In this document: piece by piece, positions 44,614 to 52,443 of the stretch
Position numbering within the stretch: the stretch's first letter is position 1
Layout of the letters: each line of letters opens with the position of its first letter
Assembly: GCF_016056375.1 (NCBI RefSeq)
Contig: NZ_JAEDAE010000003.1
Span: forward strand, 62,001 to 126,000
Direction: 5' to 3'
Source of the DNA: Hymenobacter negativus
GTDB lineage: Bacteria > Bacteroidota > Bacteroidia > Cytophagales > Hymenobacteraceae
Length of the DNA: 64,000 nucleotides
The notes under the pieces: model-generated
What the model saw: only the letters and a program-made list of their open reading frames with translations
What the model was told of the DNA's origin: nothing
The model's database searches: none
Made by a program: the position numbers and the translations under genes

Positions 44614-45105
44614 TTGCGCGGCAATGATGAATTCGGCCAGCTCGCGGAAGCAGCCGTAGCCCCCGGCGGTCTGGCAATGAAAGTCGGCCACGGCGCGGGC
44701 AAAGGAAGTGGCGTCGCCGGGGCAGGCCGATAAACCGACAAGGCCCAGAATTTCCACGTCGTTAGTGTCATCGCCGATGAAGGCCACTTCTTCGGCCGTC
44801 AGGCCGGTGCGGGCCAGTATTTCGTGCAGGCAGGCGGGTTTGTCCTTGATGCCTAGGTGCAGCTCCTCGATGCGCAGCTTGGCGGCGCGGGTGCGCACAG
44901 AAGGCGACATTTCGCCCGTCATAATGCCCGTCAGGATGCCGTGGTTGCGCAGGCGTTCCACGCCCATGCCATCGCGGATATTGAACCGCTTCATTTCCTC
45001 GCCCCGCTCGGAGTAATACACGCCGCCATCGGTCAGCACGCCATCGCAATCGGTGAGAACCAGGCGAATGCGGCGAGCCCGGGCAGTGAGGTCTGGTAAT
45101 TTCAT
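44599..45105 (-). CDS. kdsC: KdsC-type HAD phosphatase (3-deoxy-D-manno-octulosonate 8-phosphate phosphatase)
   Basis: 168 residues, typical of the tetrameric C0-type HAD phosphatases that release Kdo for LPS. Motif I is LVLTDCDGVLTDGGVYYS, motif II LTGIMTGEMS, Lys in LGIKDKPACL, motif III FIGDDTNDVEILGLVG. The C-terminal QTAGGYGCFRELAEFI carries the Gly-rich loop typical of KdsC (GGxGAVRE) with Cys-Phe in place of Ala-Val. The last codons VTE lie inside a palindromic repeat that extends past the stop. No other Kdo gene is in view. Confidence 0.88.
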   Translation of the reverse strand: MKLPDLTARARRIRLVLTDCDGVLTDGGVYYSERGEEMKRFNIRDGMGVERLRNHGILTGIMTGEMSPSVRTRAAKLRIEELHLGIKDKPACLHEILARTGLTAEEVAFIGDDTNDVEILGLVGLSACPGDATSFARAVADFHCQTAGGYGCFRELAEFIIAAQRVTE

Positions 45106-45277
45106 GAAAGCAAGGAAAAAAACGAATAAATGGAGAGCGTCAAAAAGTCAAAACCGGCCTAGTGAGGCCAATAGGGCCGCAAGTTCGGCACAGAAAGGCG
45201 AAGTGGAAATTGTACCCAAAGTATAATTATACCGTACCGCGTACCTTAGCGTCAGGAATTACTTTTACTTGTGTCTT

Positions 45278-46213
45278 ATGAAGAATAAGTTGACTATAGG
45301 TGCTGCAGTAGCCTTTTTGTTACCAATGGCCGCTTTCGGCCAGTCGCCCCACGACGTAGTAGTAGCCGCCGAACAGGCATTTGCGGCCCAGGCCACGCAA
45401 ACTAGTACAGAGGCCGCGTTTCTGGCCAATAGTGCACCCACGGCCTTGGTGACCGAAAACGGCAAGCTGGCCAATGCCCAGGAAGTGTGGCGCACGCGCC
45501 CCTCGCGCCCCGGCAGCAAGCTCACTTGGTACCCGGTGCTGGCCGACGCGGCCCAGTCGGGCGACATGGGCTACACCACCGGACCTTGGACCATGCTGCA
45601 AAACAACCGCCCGGTGGCGGCCGGCGAGTACGTGACCATCTGGCGCAAGCAGTTGGATGGCCGGTGGAAATTTGCCGTGGACATGGGCATCGAGCGCATC
45701 GGGGCCGCACCCGCGCAGCCCGCCACCGTGGCCCGGCCCCGCCTGATAGCGGCCGCCGCTACGCCCAGCACTGCCCCGTCCAATATTGTGCTCGAAGTCG
45801 ACAGCAAGTTTGCCGCCGCCGAACTCATGAAGCCGGGCGCCACTTACCAGCAGTACCTGAGCGCCGAAGCCCGCCTCTACCGCTCGGGCCTGTCGATGAT
45901 GCAGGGCGCGGCGGCTTCGGCCAACATGAAAAATATTGACGGCGGCTATCTCTTCATTGCTAATACCGGCTACCTAGCCGCCGCCGGCGACTTGGGCTAC
46001 GTGGTGGGCTCGCTGCACCGCCCGGCCAGCACCAACCACCCCGAGGAAAACGGCACTTTCCTGCGCATCTGGCGCCGCGAAGCCGATGCCGGCTGGCGCA
46101 TTGTGCTGGAGATGTTCAATTTCACCCCCAACCCGGCCGAAGCCGCTAAAGCTGCGGCGGCACCTGTGCCGGCGGGCACCACCGGCCAGCTTCCGGCCAA
46201 GCGCGGCCAGTAG
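45278..46213 (+). CDS. Exported protein with two NTF2/SnoaL-like domains
   Basis: 311 residues from ATG 45278 (MKNKLTIGAAVAFLLPMAAFGQ signal peptide). Two related halves: the first (about 25-140) has VVVAAEQAFAAQATQTST, MGYTTGPWTMLQNNRP and TIWRKQLDGRWKFAVDMGI; the second (about 165-285) has LEVDSKFAAAELMK, LGYVVGSLHRPAST and LRIWRREADAGWRIVLEMF. These are the DUF4440-type pattern with W-K/R-V/I endings. Activity unknown. Ala/Pro-rich tail. Has its own terminator. Confidence 0.85.
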   Translation: MKNKLTIGAAVAFLLPMAAFGQSPHDVVVAAEQAFAAQATQTSTEAAFLANSAPTALVTENGKLANAQEVWRTRPSRPGSKLTWYPVLADAAQSGDMGYTTGPWTMLQNNRPVAAGEYVTIWRKQLDGRWKFAVDMGIERIGAAPAQPATVARPRLIAAAATPSTAPSNIVLEVDSKFAAAELMKPGATYQQYLSAEARLYRSGLSMMQGAAASANMKNIDGGYLFIANTGYLAAAGDLGYVVGSLHRPASTNHPEENGTFLRIWRREADAGWRIVLEMFNFTPNPAEAAKAAAAPVPAGTTGQLPAKRGQ

Positions 46214-46258
46214 TTCCGGTCTTGCCCGACGGCAGTTTTTGCGGTCCCGCTTTATGTG

Positions 46259-46298
46259 AAAAGCCCCCAGCGCGCCCCGGCGAACTGGGGGCTTTTTT
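46259..46298 (+). terminator. Intrinsic terminator after the NTF2-like gene
   Basis: AAAAGCCCCCAG pairs with CTGGGGGCTTTTTT. Confidence 0.93.
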
Positions 46299-46403
46299 GG
46301 AACAGGTTGTAAGGTCAGTCCCTGCGTCGCGTCTGGCCGGGCGGAGGAGGCAACGACCGCAGCTGCACGCGATGGCCTTCGTTTCTGCTTATTTTCGGTT
46401 GTT

Positions 46404-47171
46404 ATGAAAGCACTAATTTGGTTGTTCGCAATTCCGCTGGTAAGTGGCGGCGCGGCGCTGGGGCCAACCCTGCCCACGACCCCGGCGTCAGGAGTCAGCC
46501 GGGTGCCTGTCATTGTCGAGCTCTTCACTTCCGAGGGCTGCTCGAGTTGCCCGGCGGCCGATGCGGCGCTGCGCCAGCTTGAAAAAGCCCAGTCGGTGCC
46601 CGGCGCAGAGGTTATTGTGCTGGGGGAGCACGTCGACTACTGGAACCGGTTGGGGTGGAAAGATGCCTTCTCGGCCCCGTCCTACACCGAGCGGCAGCGC
46701 CAGTACGCCAAGGGCTTTGGTACGGGCTCCTACACGCCCCAGGCTGTGGTGAATGGCCGCTACGAGCTGGTGGGCAGCCGCACCGCCGATTTGGCCGCCG
46801 CCGTGGCCAAAGCCGCCAAAGCCCCGCAAGCCGCCGTGGCCGTGGCCCTGGCCGGCAGCATGGCCACGGTGCGCGTGAGCAGCCTGCCACCCGGTACTCC
46901 CGCCGCCGAAGTGCTGCTGGCCATCACCGAAAGCGGCCTGAGTTCGCAGATTGGCCGGGGCGAAAATTCGGGCCTGCTGCTGCACCACGCGGCTGTGGTG
47001 CGCCAGTTGCTGCCGCTGGGCCGGGTAGGGGCCGACGGCACTTTTGCCGCCAGCCCGGCCCTGAAGCTGGCGGCCGAATGGAAGCGCCCCAACCTGCGGG
47101 CCGTGGTGCTGGTGCAGGAGCTGGCCTCGCACCGCATAGTGGGCGCGGCCACGGCAGCGGTTGGCAATTAA
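46404..47171 (+). CDS. DUF1223 thioredoxin-fold secreted protein
   Basis: 255 residues with a signal peptide (MKALIWLFAIPLVSGGAALG). The DUF1223 core begins VIVELFTSEGCSSCPAADAAL with a CxxC at about 47-50, followed by VIVLGEHVDYWNRLGWKDAFS, TERQRQYAKGFGTGSYTPQAVVNGRYELVGS and the beta-rich C-terminal half (LLLHHAAVVRQLLPLGRV). Members are periplasmic and thiol-redox-like, but no substrate is established. It lies 90 bp upstream of the ECF sigma gene on the same strand; co-regulation is possible. Confidence 0.92.
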   Translation: MKALIWLFAIPLVSGGAALGPTLPTTPASGVSRVPVIVELFTSEGCSSCPAADAALRQLEKAQSVPGAEVIVLGEHVDYWNRLGWKDAFSAPSYTERQRQYAKGFGTGSYTPQAVVNGRYELVGSRTADLAAAVAKAAKAPQAAVAVALAGSMATVRVSSLPPGTPAAEVLLAITESGLSSQIGRGENSGLLLHHAAVVRQLLPLGRVGADGTFAASPALKLAAEWKRPNLRAVVLVQELASHRIVGAATAAVGN

Positions 47172-47261
47172 TCCGGCGCTGCGCTCAGCAAGGGCGAAAC
47201 TGCGCATCCCGCAAAGCGTATTACTGCAACGCGACCTTTGCCCATCCAGCCGTCGCCCCGC

Positions 47262-47840
47262 ATGACCCCAGATACCCCCGTTCCGGCCACCTGGCCGGCC
47301 CGCTTCGGCGACGAGCTTTACCGGTTTGCCCTGAGCCGCGTTTCCGATTCGGAAACGGCCGAAGAGCTGGTGCAGGAAACCTTCCTCAGCGCATTGGATG
47401 GCTTGGCCACGTTTCGGGCCGAGGCCTCCGAGCGCACCTGGCTGTTTGTGATTCTGCGCCGCAAAATCATCGACCACTACCGGCGGCAGGCCCGCGCCAC
47501 CCATGTCGGGCTGGACGAAATCGAGGCCGGCGGCCCCACCGAAGCCGACTTCTTCGTGCCCGAAAACGGCCATTGGACCGGCCCGCAGACTCCCGCCAGC
47601 TGGCTCCGGGCCGATGCCGCCCTGGAGCAGCAGGAGCTGCACGACATTCTGCAGCGCTGCCAGGACCGGCTGCCGCCGCAGCAGGAGGCAGTGTTTGCCC
47701 TGCGTTTCGTGGAGGAATTATCGGCCGAAGAAATTTGTCAGGAGCTGGGTTTGAGCTCGGCCAATTATTGGGTTATTGTGCACCGGGCCAAGCTCCAGCT
47801 GCGCCGCTGCCTCGAAAAGCACGGCCTCGGCAAAAACTAA
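47262..47840 (+). CDS. ECF-type RNA polymerase sigma factor
   Basis: 192 residues from ATG 47262 (a TTG at 47238 is ignored). Region 2: FGDELYRFALSRVSDSETAEELVQETF, with FRAEASERTWLFVILRRKIIDHYRR (regions 2.3-2.4). The linker (about 88-130) is acidic and longer than usual. Region 4: RLPPQQEAVFALRFVEELSAEEIC, LGLSSANYWVIVHRAKLQLRRCL. The next gene, 9 bp downstream, encodes a zinc-finger anti-sigma-like protein, so this is a sigma/anti-sigma pair responding to an unknown signal. Confidence 0.93.
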   Translation: MTPDTPVPATWPARFGDELYRFALSRVSDSETAEELVQETFLSALDGLATFRAEASERTWLFVILRRKIIDHYRRQARATHVGLDEIEAGGPTEADFFVPENGHWTGPQTPASWLRADAALEQQELHDILQRCQDRLPPQQEAVFALRFVEELSAEEICQELGLSSANYWVIVHRAKLQLRRCLEKHGLGKN

Positions 47841-47849
47841 CTATTCGCT

Positions 47850-48104
47850 ATGCTACGACTTATCAACTGTCAAAACGCCACCATGCTACTGGAGCAGCAA
47901 GCCGACCAGGCCCTGGCCCGCGAGCAGCGCGTGAACCTGTGGCTGCATTTGCGCTACTGCCCCTACTGCAACCGCTACGCCCAGCAAACCGTGCTGATTG
48001 CGGAGTGGGCACGGGCCTCGGCCAGTGCGCGTGCCACGGCTGGCCCGGTATTGTCGGAAGCCGCGAAGGAAAGGATGCGGGAGCGGCTGGTCGCGGCTGG
48101 GTAA
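47850..48104 (+). CDS. Small zinc-finger anti-sigma factor-like protein
   Basis: 84 residues without a membrane segment. It has NATMLLEQQADQALAREQR followed by LWLHLRYCPYCNRYA: the HxxxCxxC zinc motif of ZAS-type anti-sigma domains (about residues 35-42). The C-terminal tail is helical and basic. Overlaps no gene, 9 bp after the sigma factor. Absence of a TM helix suggests it is a soluble, perhaps redox- or metal-sensing, anti-sigma factor (inference). Confidence 0.85.
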   Translation: MLRLINCQNATMLLEQQADQALAREQRVNLWLHLRYCPYCNRYAQQTVLIAEWARASASARATAGPVLSEAAKERMRERLVAAG

Positions 48105-48113
48105 CGCGCCGTC

Positions 48114-48150
48114 CTGTCATTGCGAGCGAAGCGCGGCAATCCGTCCTCTC
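48114..48150. repeat. Half copy related to family B (GTCATTGCGAGCGAAGC)
   Basis: TGTCATTGCGAGCGAAGCGCGGCAATCC follows the anti-sigma stop by 10 bp; no second arm is seen, only an internal hairpin ATTGC...GCAAT. Confidence 0.6.
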
Positions 48151-48193
48151 CGTGCAACTAGCCTTAGGATGTCACAAATCCACTTCAACATGT

Positions 48194-48228
48194 AAAAGCC
48201 CCAACTCTATTCCAGAGCTGGGGCTTTT
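48194..48228. terminator. Bidirectional terminator between anti-sigma and ferredoxin genes
   Basis: AAAAGCCCCA(A)CTCT pairs with AGAG(C)TGGGGCTTTT, with T run on each strand. Confidence 0.9.
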
Positions 48229-48266
48229 CAATTATCAGGTTGGTCGCAGTAAGAGAACGGCGCAGC

Positions 48267-48593
48267 TTACGCGCCCGTTGGGGCCAGGCGCACCACCAGC
48301 CCATCGGTGCGGGGCGTAAGGCGGATTTGGCAGCTCAGGCGGGAGCCTTCATGCACCACGGGCAGGGTTTCGAGCATGTCGAGCTCGGCGTCTTTGGGCT
48401 CGGGCAGGGCGGGGCCAGCCAGCACCTCCACGTGGCAGGTGGCGCACAGCGCCATGCCGCCGCAGGTAGCCATGATGTCGTAGCCGCTGGCTTTCAGCAG
48501 CTCCATCAGGCTCAGGCCCATGTCGGTGGGGCCGGTGAGCTCCGTGCGCTGGCCGGGAGCGTCTTCGACGTAAATGCGGATGTCGTTTTCCAT
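48267..48593 (-). CDS. Adrenodoxin-type 2Fe-2S ferredoxin
   Basis: 108 residues from ATG 48593; the frame is open further upstream across a palindrome but the family begins near this Met. Cluster ligands Cys44, Cys50, Cys53 (MATCGGMALCATCHVEV) and Cys88 (SRLSCQIRL) match the C-x5-C-x2-C...C pattern of vertebrate-type/adrenodoxin ferredoxins. The acidic patch DAELDMLETLP is the usual partner-docking site. It follows the ferredoxin-NADP reductase gene on the same strand, and the two probably form an electron-transfer pair. Confidence 0.93.
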   Translation of the reverse strand: MENDIRIYVEDAPGQRTELTGPTDMGLSLMELLKASGYDIMATCGGMALCATCHVEVLAGPALPEPKDAELDMLETLPVVHEGSRLSCQIRLTPRTDGLVVRLAPTGA

Positions 48594-48600
48594 ATTCAGG

Positions 48601-48688
48601 GTATAGGGGTATGGGGGTAAGAGGGTAGGAGGGTGGAAGGACGTAAAAATTCCTGCCCTCTTACCCCCATACCCTCTTACCCTTTTTA
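48601..48688. repeat. Palindrome GGGTAAGAGGGTAGGAGG between reductase and ferredoxin genes
   Basis: Left arm 48601-48633 (GTATGGGGGTAAGAGGG core) faces right arm 48655-48685 (CCCTCTTACCCCCATAC core). Another family of gap-filling inverted repeats, here inside an apparent operon. Confidence 0.85.
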
Positions 48689-49702
48689 CATGCTGGGTGC
48701 CCCGTTCACAGTCGTGTACTTCAGGGTGTACTTCTTGTCGGGGAAAATGTATTTGAATGCGCCCTGGCACATTAGCGCGGCCTCGTGGAAGCCGCAGAGG
48801 ATGAGCTTGAGCTTGCCGGGGTAGGTATTGATGTCGCCGATTGCAAACACGCCGGGCAGCGAGGTGCTGTAGTCGAGCGTGTCCACTTTCACGGCATCGT
48901 TCTCGATTTCCAGCCCCCACTCGCCGATGGGGCCGAGCTTGGGCGTGAGGCCGAACAGCGGGATGAAGCAGTCGAGCGGGACCTTCTCGGCCTTGCCGTC
49001 GTTACCGGTGATGGTCACTTCCTTCAGCTCGCCGTTGCCGTGCAGGTGCGTCACGTTGGAGCTGAGCACGAGCTTGATTTTGCCGGCTTCGTGCAGCTTC
49101 TGCACTTTTTCGGCCGAGTCGGCCGCGCCGCGGAAGGTGGTGCCGCGGTGCACGAGCGTCACGTCGGAGGCCACGTTGGCGAGGAAATTGGTCCAGTCGA
49201 GGGCCGAGTCGCCGCCGCCGGCGATGACAATTTTCTTATCGCGGAAGTGCTCGGGGTCGCGCACCATGTAGTGCACACCTTTGCCGCCTTCAAAATGCTC
49301 CAGGTTTTCGACGGCCGGCTTGCGCGGCTCAAACGAGCCCAGGCCGCCGGCAATGGCCACGGCTTTGCAGTGGATTTCGGTGCCGTCGGTGGTGAAGAGC
49401 TGGAAGGAGCCGTCGTCGAGCTTGGCAAACCGCTCCACCCGCTCGCCCAGCGTGAAGGTGGGGTGGAAGGGCTCAATCTGCTTCATCAGATTGTCGACCA
49501 GGTCGCCGGCCAACACTTCTGGGAAGCCCGGAATGTCGTAAATCGGCTTCTTCGGATAAATCTCGGAGAGCTGCCCGCCAGGCTGAGGCAGGGCATCAAC
49601 AACGTGGCAGCGGAGCTTGAGCAAGCCCGCTTCAAAAACTGCAAACAGACCGACCGGGCCGGCCCCGATAATGCAGATATCGGTGGAAATGGTGTTGGAC
49701 AT
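48686..49702 (-). CDS. Ferredoxin-NADP+ reductase (thioredoxin-reductase-like, YumC type)
   Basis: 338 residues. FAD motif ICIIGAGPVGLFAVFEAGLL (about 10-29), LPQPGGQLSEIYPKKPIYDI, NADPH motif KIVIAGGGDSALDWTNFL (about 157-174) without the redox CxxC of thioredoxin reductase, and the second FAD contact PGVFAIGDINTYPGKLKL. The C-terminal Phe/Tyr-rich extension (FKYIFPDKKYTLKYT) is the isoalloxazine-stacking tail of the YumC-type enzymes. Upstream promoter fits TTG-N20-TACCTTTG. It would pass electrons between NADPH and the downstream ferredoxin. Confidence 0.94.
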   Translation of the reverse strand: MSNTISTDICIIGAGPVGLFAVFEAGLLKLRCHVVDALPQPGGQLSEIYPKKPIYDIPGFPEVLAGDLVDNLMKQIEPFHPTFTLGERVERFAKLDDGSFQLFTTDGTEIHCKAVAIAGGLGSFEPRKPAVENLEHFEGGKGVHYMVRDPEHFRDKKIVIAGGGDSALDWTNFLANVASDVTLVHRGTTFRGAADSAEKVQKLHEAGKIKLVLSSNVTHLHGNGELKEVTITGNDGKAEKVPLDCFIPLFGLTPKLGPIGEWGLEIENDAVKVDTLDYSTSLPGVFAIGDINTYPGKLKLILCGFHEAALMCQGAFKYIFPDKKYTLKYTTVNGAPSM

Positions 49703-49769
49703 AAAAGTGTTAAGTGCCTTTAACCGGGCGTCGGCTTTGAAGCGGCCACAACGTAGGAGGCCGTTGGCG

Positions 49770-49800
49770 CAAAGGTACGGGTCGGGGTCGGGGCCGCCAA
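49770..49800 (-). promoter_or_regulatory. Promoter of the ferredoxin reductase gene
   Basis: Read on the minus strand: TTG (49800-49798), 20 bp, TACCTTTG (49777-49770). Start expected near 49763, about 61 nt before the ATG. Confidence 0.6.
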
Positions 49801-49860
49801 TCGGCGGCCCGGTTTATAACAGCCCGGCGCGCGAAAACGTTGGTCGGAAAGCCGTTGAAT

Positions 49861-50250
49861 CTAGGCTTCGGTGGCCAGCTCGTCGAGGAACTTGTCGGCC
49901 TCCCATAAGTCGGTGAAGATGCGCCGGGGCAGCTCGGGAGTTTCGGCCTCGAACGCGTGGGAGTTGCCGGGGGCGTGCACGGTGGCAATCATGCGCAGGC
50001 CCAGGCCCTCGAGGCGCTGCTGCACTTGCTGGAACAGCTGGCCCAGGGTCCCCGACACGTCGTCCAGCTCGGTCATGTCGCTGAGAATGGTGAAGCCCGG
50101 CTTCATCGCATCCAGCGCCTGCTGCCAGTCGTGGAGGTATTCGGGCAGCTCTTGGGCTTCGGCTGTCTCAGCGAAGTGCTTGTAAAATATGCGGTTGCGA
50201 CTCGGCTCGGCGGTAATCTGGTATTCGGGGCGAAAGGCAATGAGTCGCAT
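49861..50250 (-). CDS. Hypothetical cytosolic protein, possibly STAS/SpoIIAA-like
   Basis: 129 residues from ATG 50250 (an ATG three codons earlier, 50259, is equally possible). Alternating strands and helices: ITAEPSRNRIFYKHFAE, LPEYLHDWQQALDAMKPGFTILSDMTELDD, GLRMIATVHAPGN, FTDLWEADKFLDELAT. The TILSDMT strand followed by a helix and the overall size are like the SpoIIAA-like/STAS proteins common in Bacteroidota, but the match is weak. It diverges from the seven-gene motor-like locus at 50475; a -7 box (TACATTTG on the minus strand) is at 50364-50357. Confidence 0.7.
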   Translation of the reverse strand: MRLIAFRPEYQITAEPSRNRIFYKHFAETAEAQELPEYLHDWQQALDAMKPGFTILSDMTELDDVSGTLGQLFQQVQQRLEGLGLRMIATVHAPGNSHAFEAETPELPRRIFTDLWEADKFLDELATEA

Positions 50251-50356
50251 GAGCGGCATGAAGGAAATAAATGGCAAATGTGCCAGCGGCACCGCCGCCC
50301 CGGGCGGCTGGGGCCGGAAAAAACACCTACGGAAAGCAGAAAATTTTGGCCGGCAG

Positions 50357-50364
50357 CAAATGTA
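50357..50364 (-). promoter_or_regulatory. Probable -7 box of the 49861-50250 gene
   Basis: Minus strand TACATTTG fits TAnnTTTG; no -33 element at normal spacing. Confidence 0.35.
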
Positions 50365-50474
50365 CACGTACCACCTGCCGATAGCCGGCGTTTAAGGGGC
50401 TGGTTTTCGGCCGGCGGGGAGTTCGCTGCGTAATGCCTATACTTCGCCCCAAAACCTTGCCTAGCGTTTCTTCT

Positions 50475-51812
50475 ATGCCGATTTCCGTTTTTGCGGGCGT
50501 GCCCGCGCCGCGTCTGTTTCGTTGTTTCCGGCTTGCCAGCCTGTTTTTTGGGACGATTTCATTGCTGACTGCCTGCGGCTCGGAGCCCGCCGAAACCACC
50601 GCCGGCAAGCCCGCCAAAGGCACAAAAGCCCCGGCCGAAGCGCCAGCCAGTGCCGAAGCCGCGCCGCTGCACGTCAGTGTTTTTCTGGAATATTCAGGGG
50701 GCATGAAAGGCTTCGTGCCGCGCGGGGGAGCCGATAAGCCGGCCACCGAATTCCAGCAGCGCATCGGCGCGCTCATCACCGAAACCCAGGTGAGCGGCGC
50801 CGTGGCCGAGCGCAAATACTACCTCTGCGAAAACGCCGCACCGCGGCCCGTGAAGTTTGAGCAGCTGCGCGACGTGGTGCAGGGCGAGGTGAGCCAGGCG
50901 GCCCTCGGCACCGAACTGCCCCAGATGTTAGAAGGAATTCTGAACCGTCCCAAAGCCGGGGAGGAGGTTAGCGTGGTGATTTCGGACTTCATTTACGGCC
51001 CGGCGCGCAAGTCTGACTTTTCGCAGCTGCCGAACCTGATTCGCACGTCCATTGCGCCCGTGAGCCAGCAGCAGCTGGCCGTGGCCGTGTTCGGCGAAAC
51101 CTCGCATTTCTACGGCAGCTACTTCCCGGCCGTGAAGACGCCGGTGCAGAAGCGCACGCTCAACGGCGAGAAAGTGCCCTACTATGTGTGGGTGATTGGC
51201 CCGCCCGCGCAGGTGGCCCGCTACGCCGCCGAGGTGTTTCGGAATGCGCCGGCTCAGCAGGCATTTTTCGGGTTGAAAACCAAGACGCCCGCCTTCGCCC
51301 CGCTGCTCACCAAGCTCACCGACCCGAAATTAAAATCGAGCGGCGGCACGGTGTACGCCGAAAACAACGGGCTGACCCTGAACCCCTCCGACGACCCGGT
51401 GGATTTCTCGGTGGGCCTAGATTTGAAGGAATTGCCCGCCGCGTGGCAGAAACCGACATTTTTGGCCCAACATCTGCAGGTGCGCCTGCCCAACGGCCAG
51501 GCCAGCCTGCTGCCCAATTCGGTGCGCCCGCTCACCGATGAGGAGCAGAGCGGCCAGCCGGTGCTCGCGCCCTACACCCACGTGGTGCGCCTGCGGGTGA
51601 GCAAGCTGGCCAGCCCCACGGCCACGCTCACCGTGAGCCTGCCCGCGCCGGAAACGCCGGACTGGGTTGCGGCCTGGAGCACCACCAACGACAATACGCC
51701 CGCCCCGCGCACGTTTGGCCTCGACCAAATCCTGGCCGGCGTCCGCCAATCGTATCCAACCACGCTGCCGGCCGTATTCACGGTCCAGCTGCCGCTTAAA
51801 AACGATAAATGA
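50475..51812 (+). CDS. vWA-like lipoprotein with altered metal site, first gene of the motor-like locus
   Basis: 445 residues from ATG 50475; an ATG at 50433 adds 14 residues ahead of the signal peptide. Signal peptide FRLASLFFGTISLLTAC gives a lipoprotein; a Lys/Ala/Pro linker follows. The domain at about 60-230 starts LHVSVFLEYSGGMKGFVP, which lines up with the vWA metal motif D-x-S-x-S-M but with Glu for Asp and Gly for the second Ser. VSVVISDFIYGP resembles the later vWA Asp strand. The C-terminal half (about 260-440) is beta-rich, with VDFSVGLDLKELP and HVVRLRVSKLASPTATLTVS. It probably faces the periplasm, anchored by lipid. No exact family known to me. Confidence 0.8.
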   Translation: MPISVFAGVPAPRLFRCFRLASLFFGTISLLTACGSEPAETTAGKPAKGTKAPAEAPASAEAAPLHVSVFLEYSGGMKGFVPRGGADKPATEFQQRIGALITETQVSGAVAERKYYLCENAAPRPVKFEQLRDVVQGEVSQAALGTELPQMLEGILNRPKAGEEVSVVISDFIYGPARKSDFSQLPNLIRTSIAPVSQQQLAVAVFGETSHFYGSYFPAVKTPVQKRTLNGEKVPYYVWVIGPPAQVARYAAEVFRNAPAQQAFFGLKTKTPAFAPLLTKLTDPKLKSSGGTVYAENNGLTLNPSDDPVDFSVGLDLKELPAAWQKPTFLAQHLQVRLPNGQASLLPNSVRPLTDEEQSGQPVLAPYTHVVRLRVSKLASPTATLTVSLPAPETPDWVAAWSTTNDNTPAPRTFGLDQILAGVRQSYPTTLPAVFTVQLPLKNDK

Positions 51813-51814
51813 GA

Positions 51815-51918
51815 TTTTAGAACTTAGCGCATAGAACTGAGAGCTTAAGAATCCGGAAGCATGGATTTAAGGTCTTTCGTCTAAGCGCTGAGTTCTCGGT
51901 TCTGAGCTCTAAACTCCC
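51815..51918. repeat. Imperfect palindrome (AGAACTTAGCGC / GCGCTGAGTTCT type)
   Basis: Arms around 51820-51855 and 51880-51916 pair imperfectly (TAGAACTTAGCGC with GCGCTGAGTTCT; GAACTGAGAGCTTA with TAAGCGCTGAGTTC-like text). Fills the gap between the first two genes of the locus. Confidence 0.6.
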
Positions 51919-51930
51919 TTTTTTCAACCT

Positions 51931-52341
51931 ATGCAAACCTTCTTCACCAGCCTGTACTCGGCCCTGATTTCCATTTTCCAAAGCCAGCGCCCGGCCGATT
52001 ACGGCTTGTATAAAACGGATTTATTCTCGCTTGTAGGCTGGAGCACGCTGGGCGTGAGCTTGTTGCTGGTGCTGGCCTTTTACTACGTTTTCAACTCGGC
52101 CATGCGTACCGGCATGTTCCGCAGCACGCACTGGGCCCTCACGCTGGCGCTGGCCGCCGGCCTGGGCGTGTTCCTGGCCAACAGCCTCAGCAAAAGCCAC
52201 GGCGCGGAAGTGAGCAGCTACCTGGGCTACTTCATGGTGGTGAATATGATTGTTGCCGCGCTGTGGTTCCTGATTTTTTCGGTGCTGCTGAAGCGGTGGA
52301 GCACGTATGCGCGCACCACGCCGTTTGTGGGGCCGTTTTAA
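51931..52341 (+). CDS. Three-TM membrane protein of the motor-like locus
   Basis: 136 residues. Hydrophobic helices at about 36-54 (SLVGWSTLGVSLLLVLAFYYV), 68-86 (ALTLALAAGLGVFLANSL) and 100-120 (YFMVVNMIVAALWFLIFSVL). The N-terminal 30 residues are amphipathic (TFFTSLYSALISIFQ), and the short tail is basic. I know no family for it. Position between the vWA-like lipoprotein and the tubulin-like GTPase, all co-directional, suggests a membrane anchor in the same complex. Confidence 0.75.
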   Translation: MQTFFTSLYSALISIFQSQRPADYGLYKTDLFSLVGWSTLGVSLLLVLAFYYVFNSAMRTGMFRSTHWALTLALAAGLGVFLANSLSKSHGAEVSSYLGYFMVVNMIVAALWFLIFSVLLKRWSTYARTTPFVGPF

Positions 52342-52342
52342 G

Positions 52343-52440
52343 GCAGTTAAGAGTTAAAAGTTAGGAGTTAAGAGTTGGCTAGGTGCCAGTTCTGACTTCA
52401 ACTGGCAACTCTTAACTCCTAACTTTTAACTCTTAACTCA
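52343..52440. repeat. Family-D palindrome of TAACTCT-type repeats
   Basis: TTAAGAGTTAAAAGTTAGGAG on the left faces CTCCTAACTTTTAACTCTTAA on the right (about 35-bp arms, loop 25 bp). Ends 4 bp before the ATG of the tubulin-like gene. Confidence 0.9.
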
Positions 52441-52443
52441 GCT

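Noticed and set aside
47262..48104. FecI/FecR iron-signalling pair
   Set aside because: The partner is an 84-residue soluble zinc-motif protein, not a FecR membrane protein, and no TonB receptor is adjacent.
46655..48319. 554-residue plus-strand frame across DUF1223, sigma and anti-sigma genes
   Set aside because: Runs through three recognised genes in another frame and is Arg/Pro-rich.
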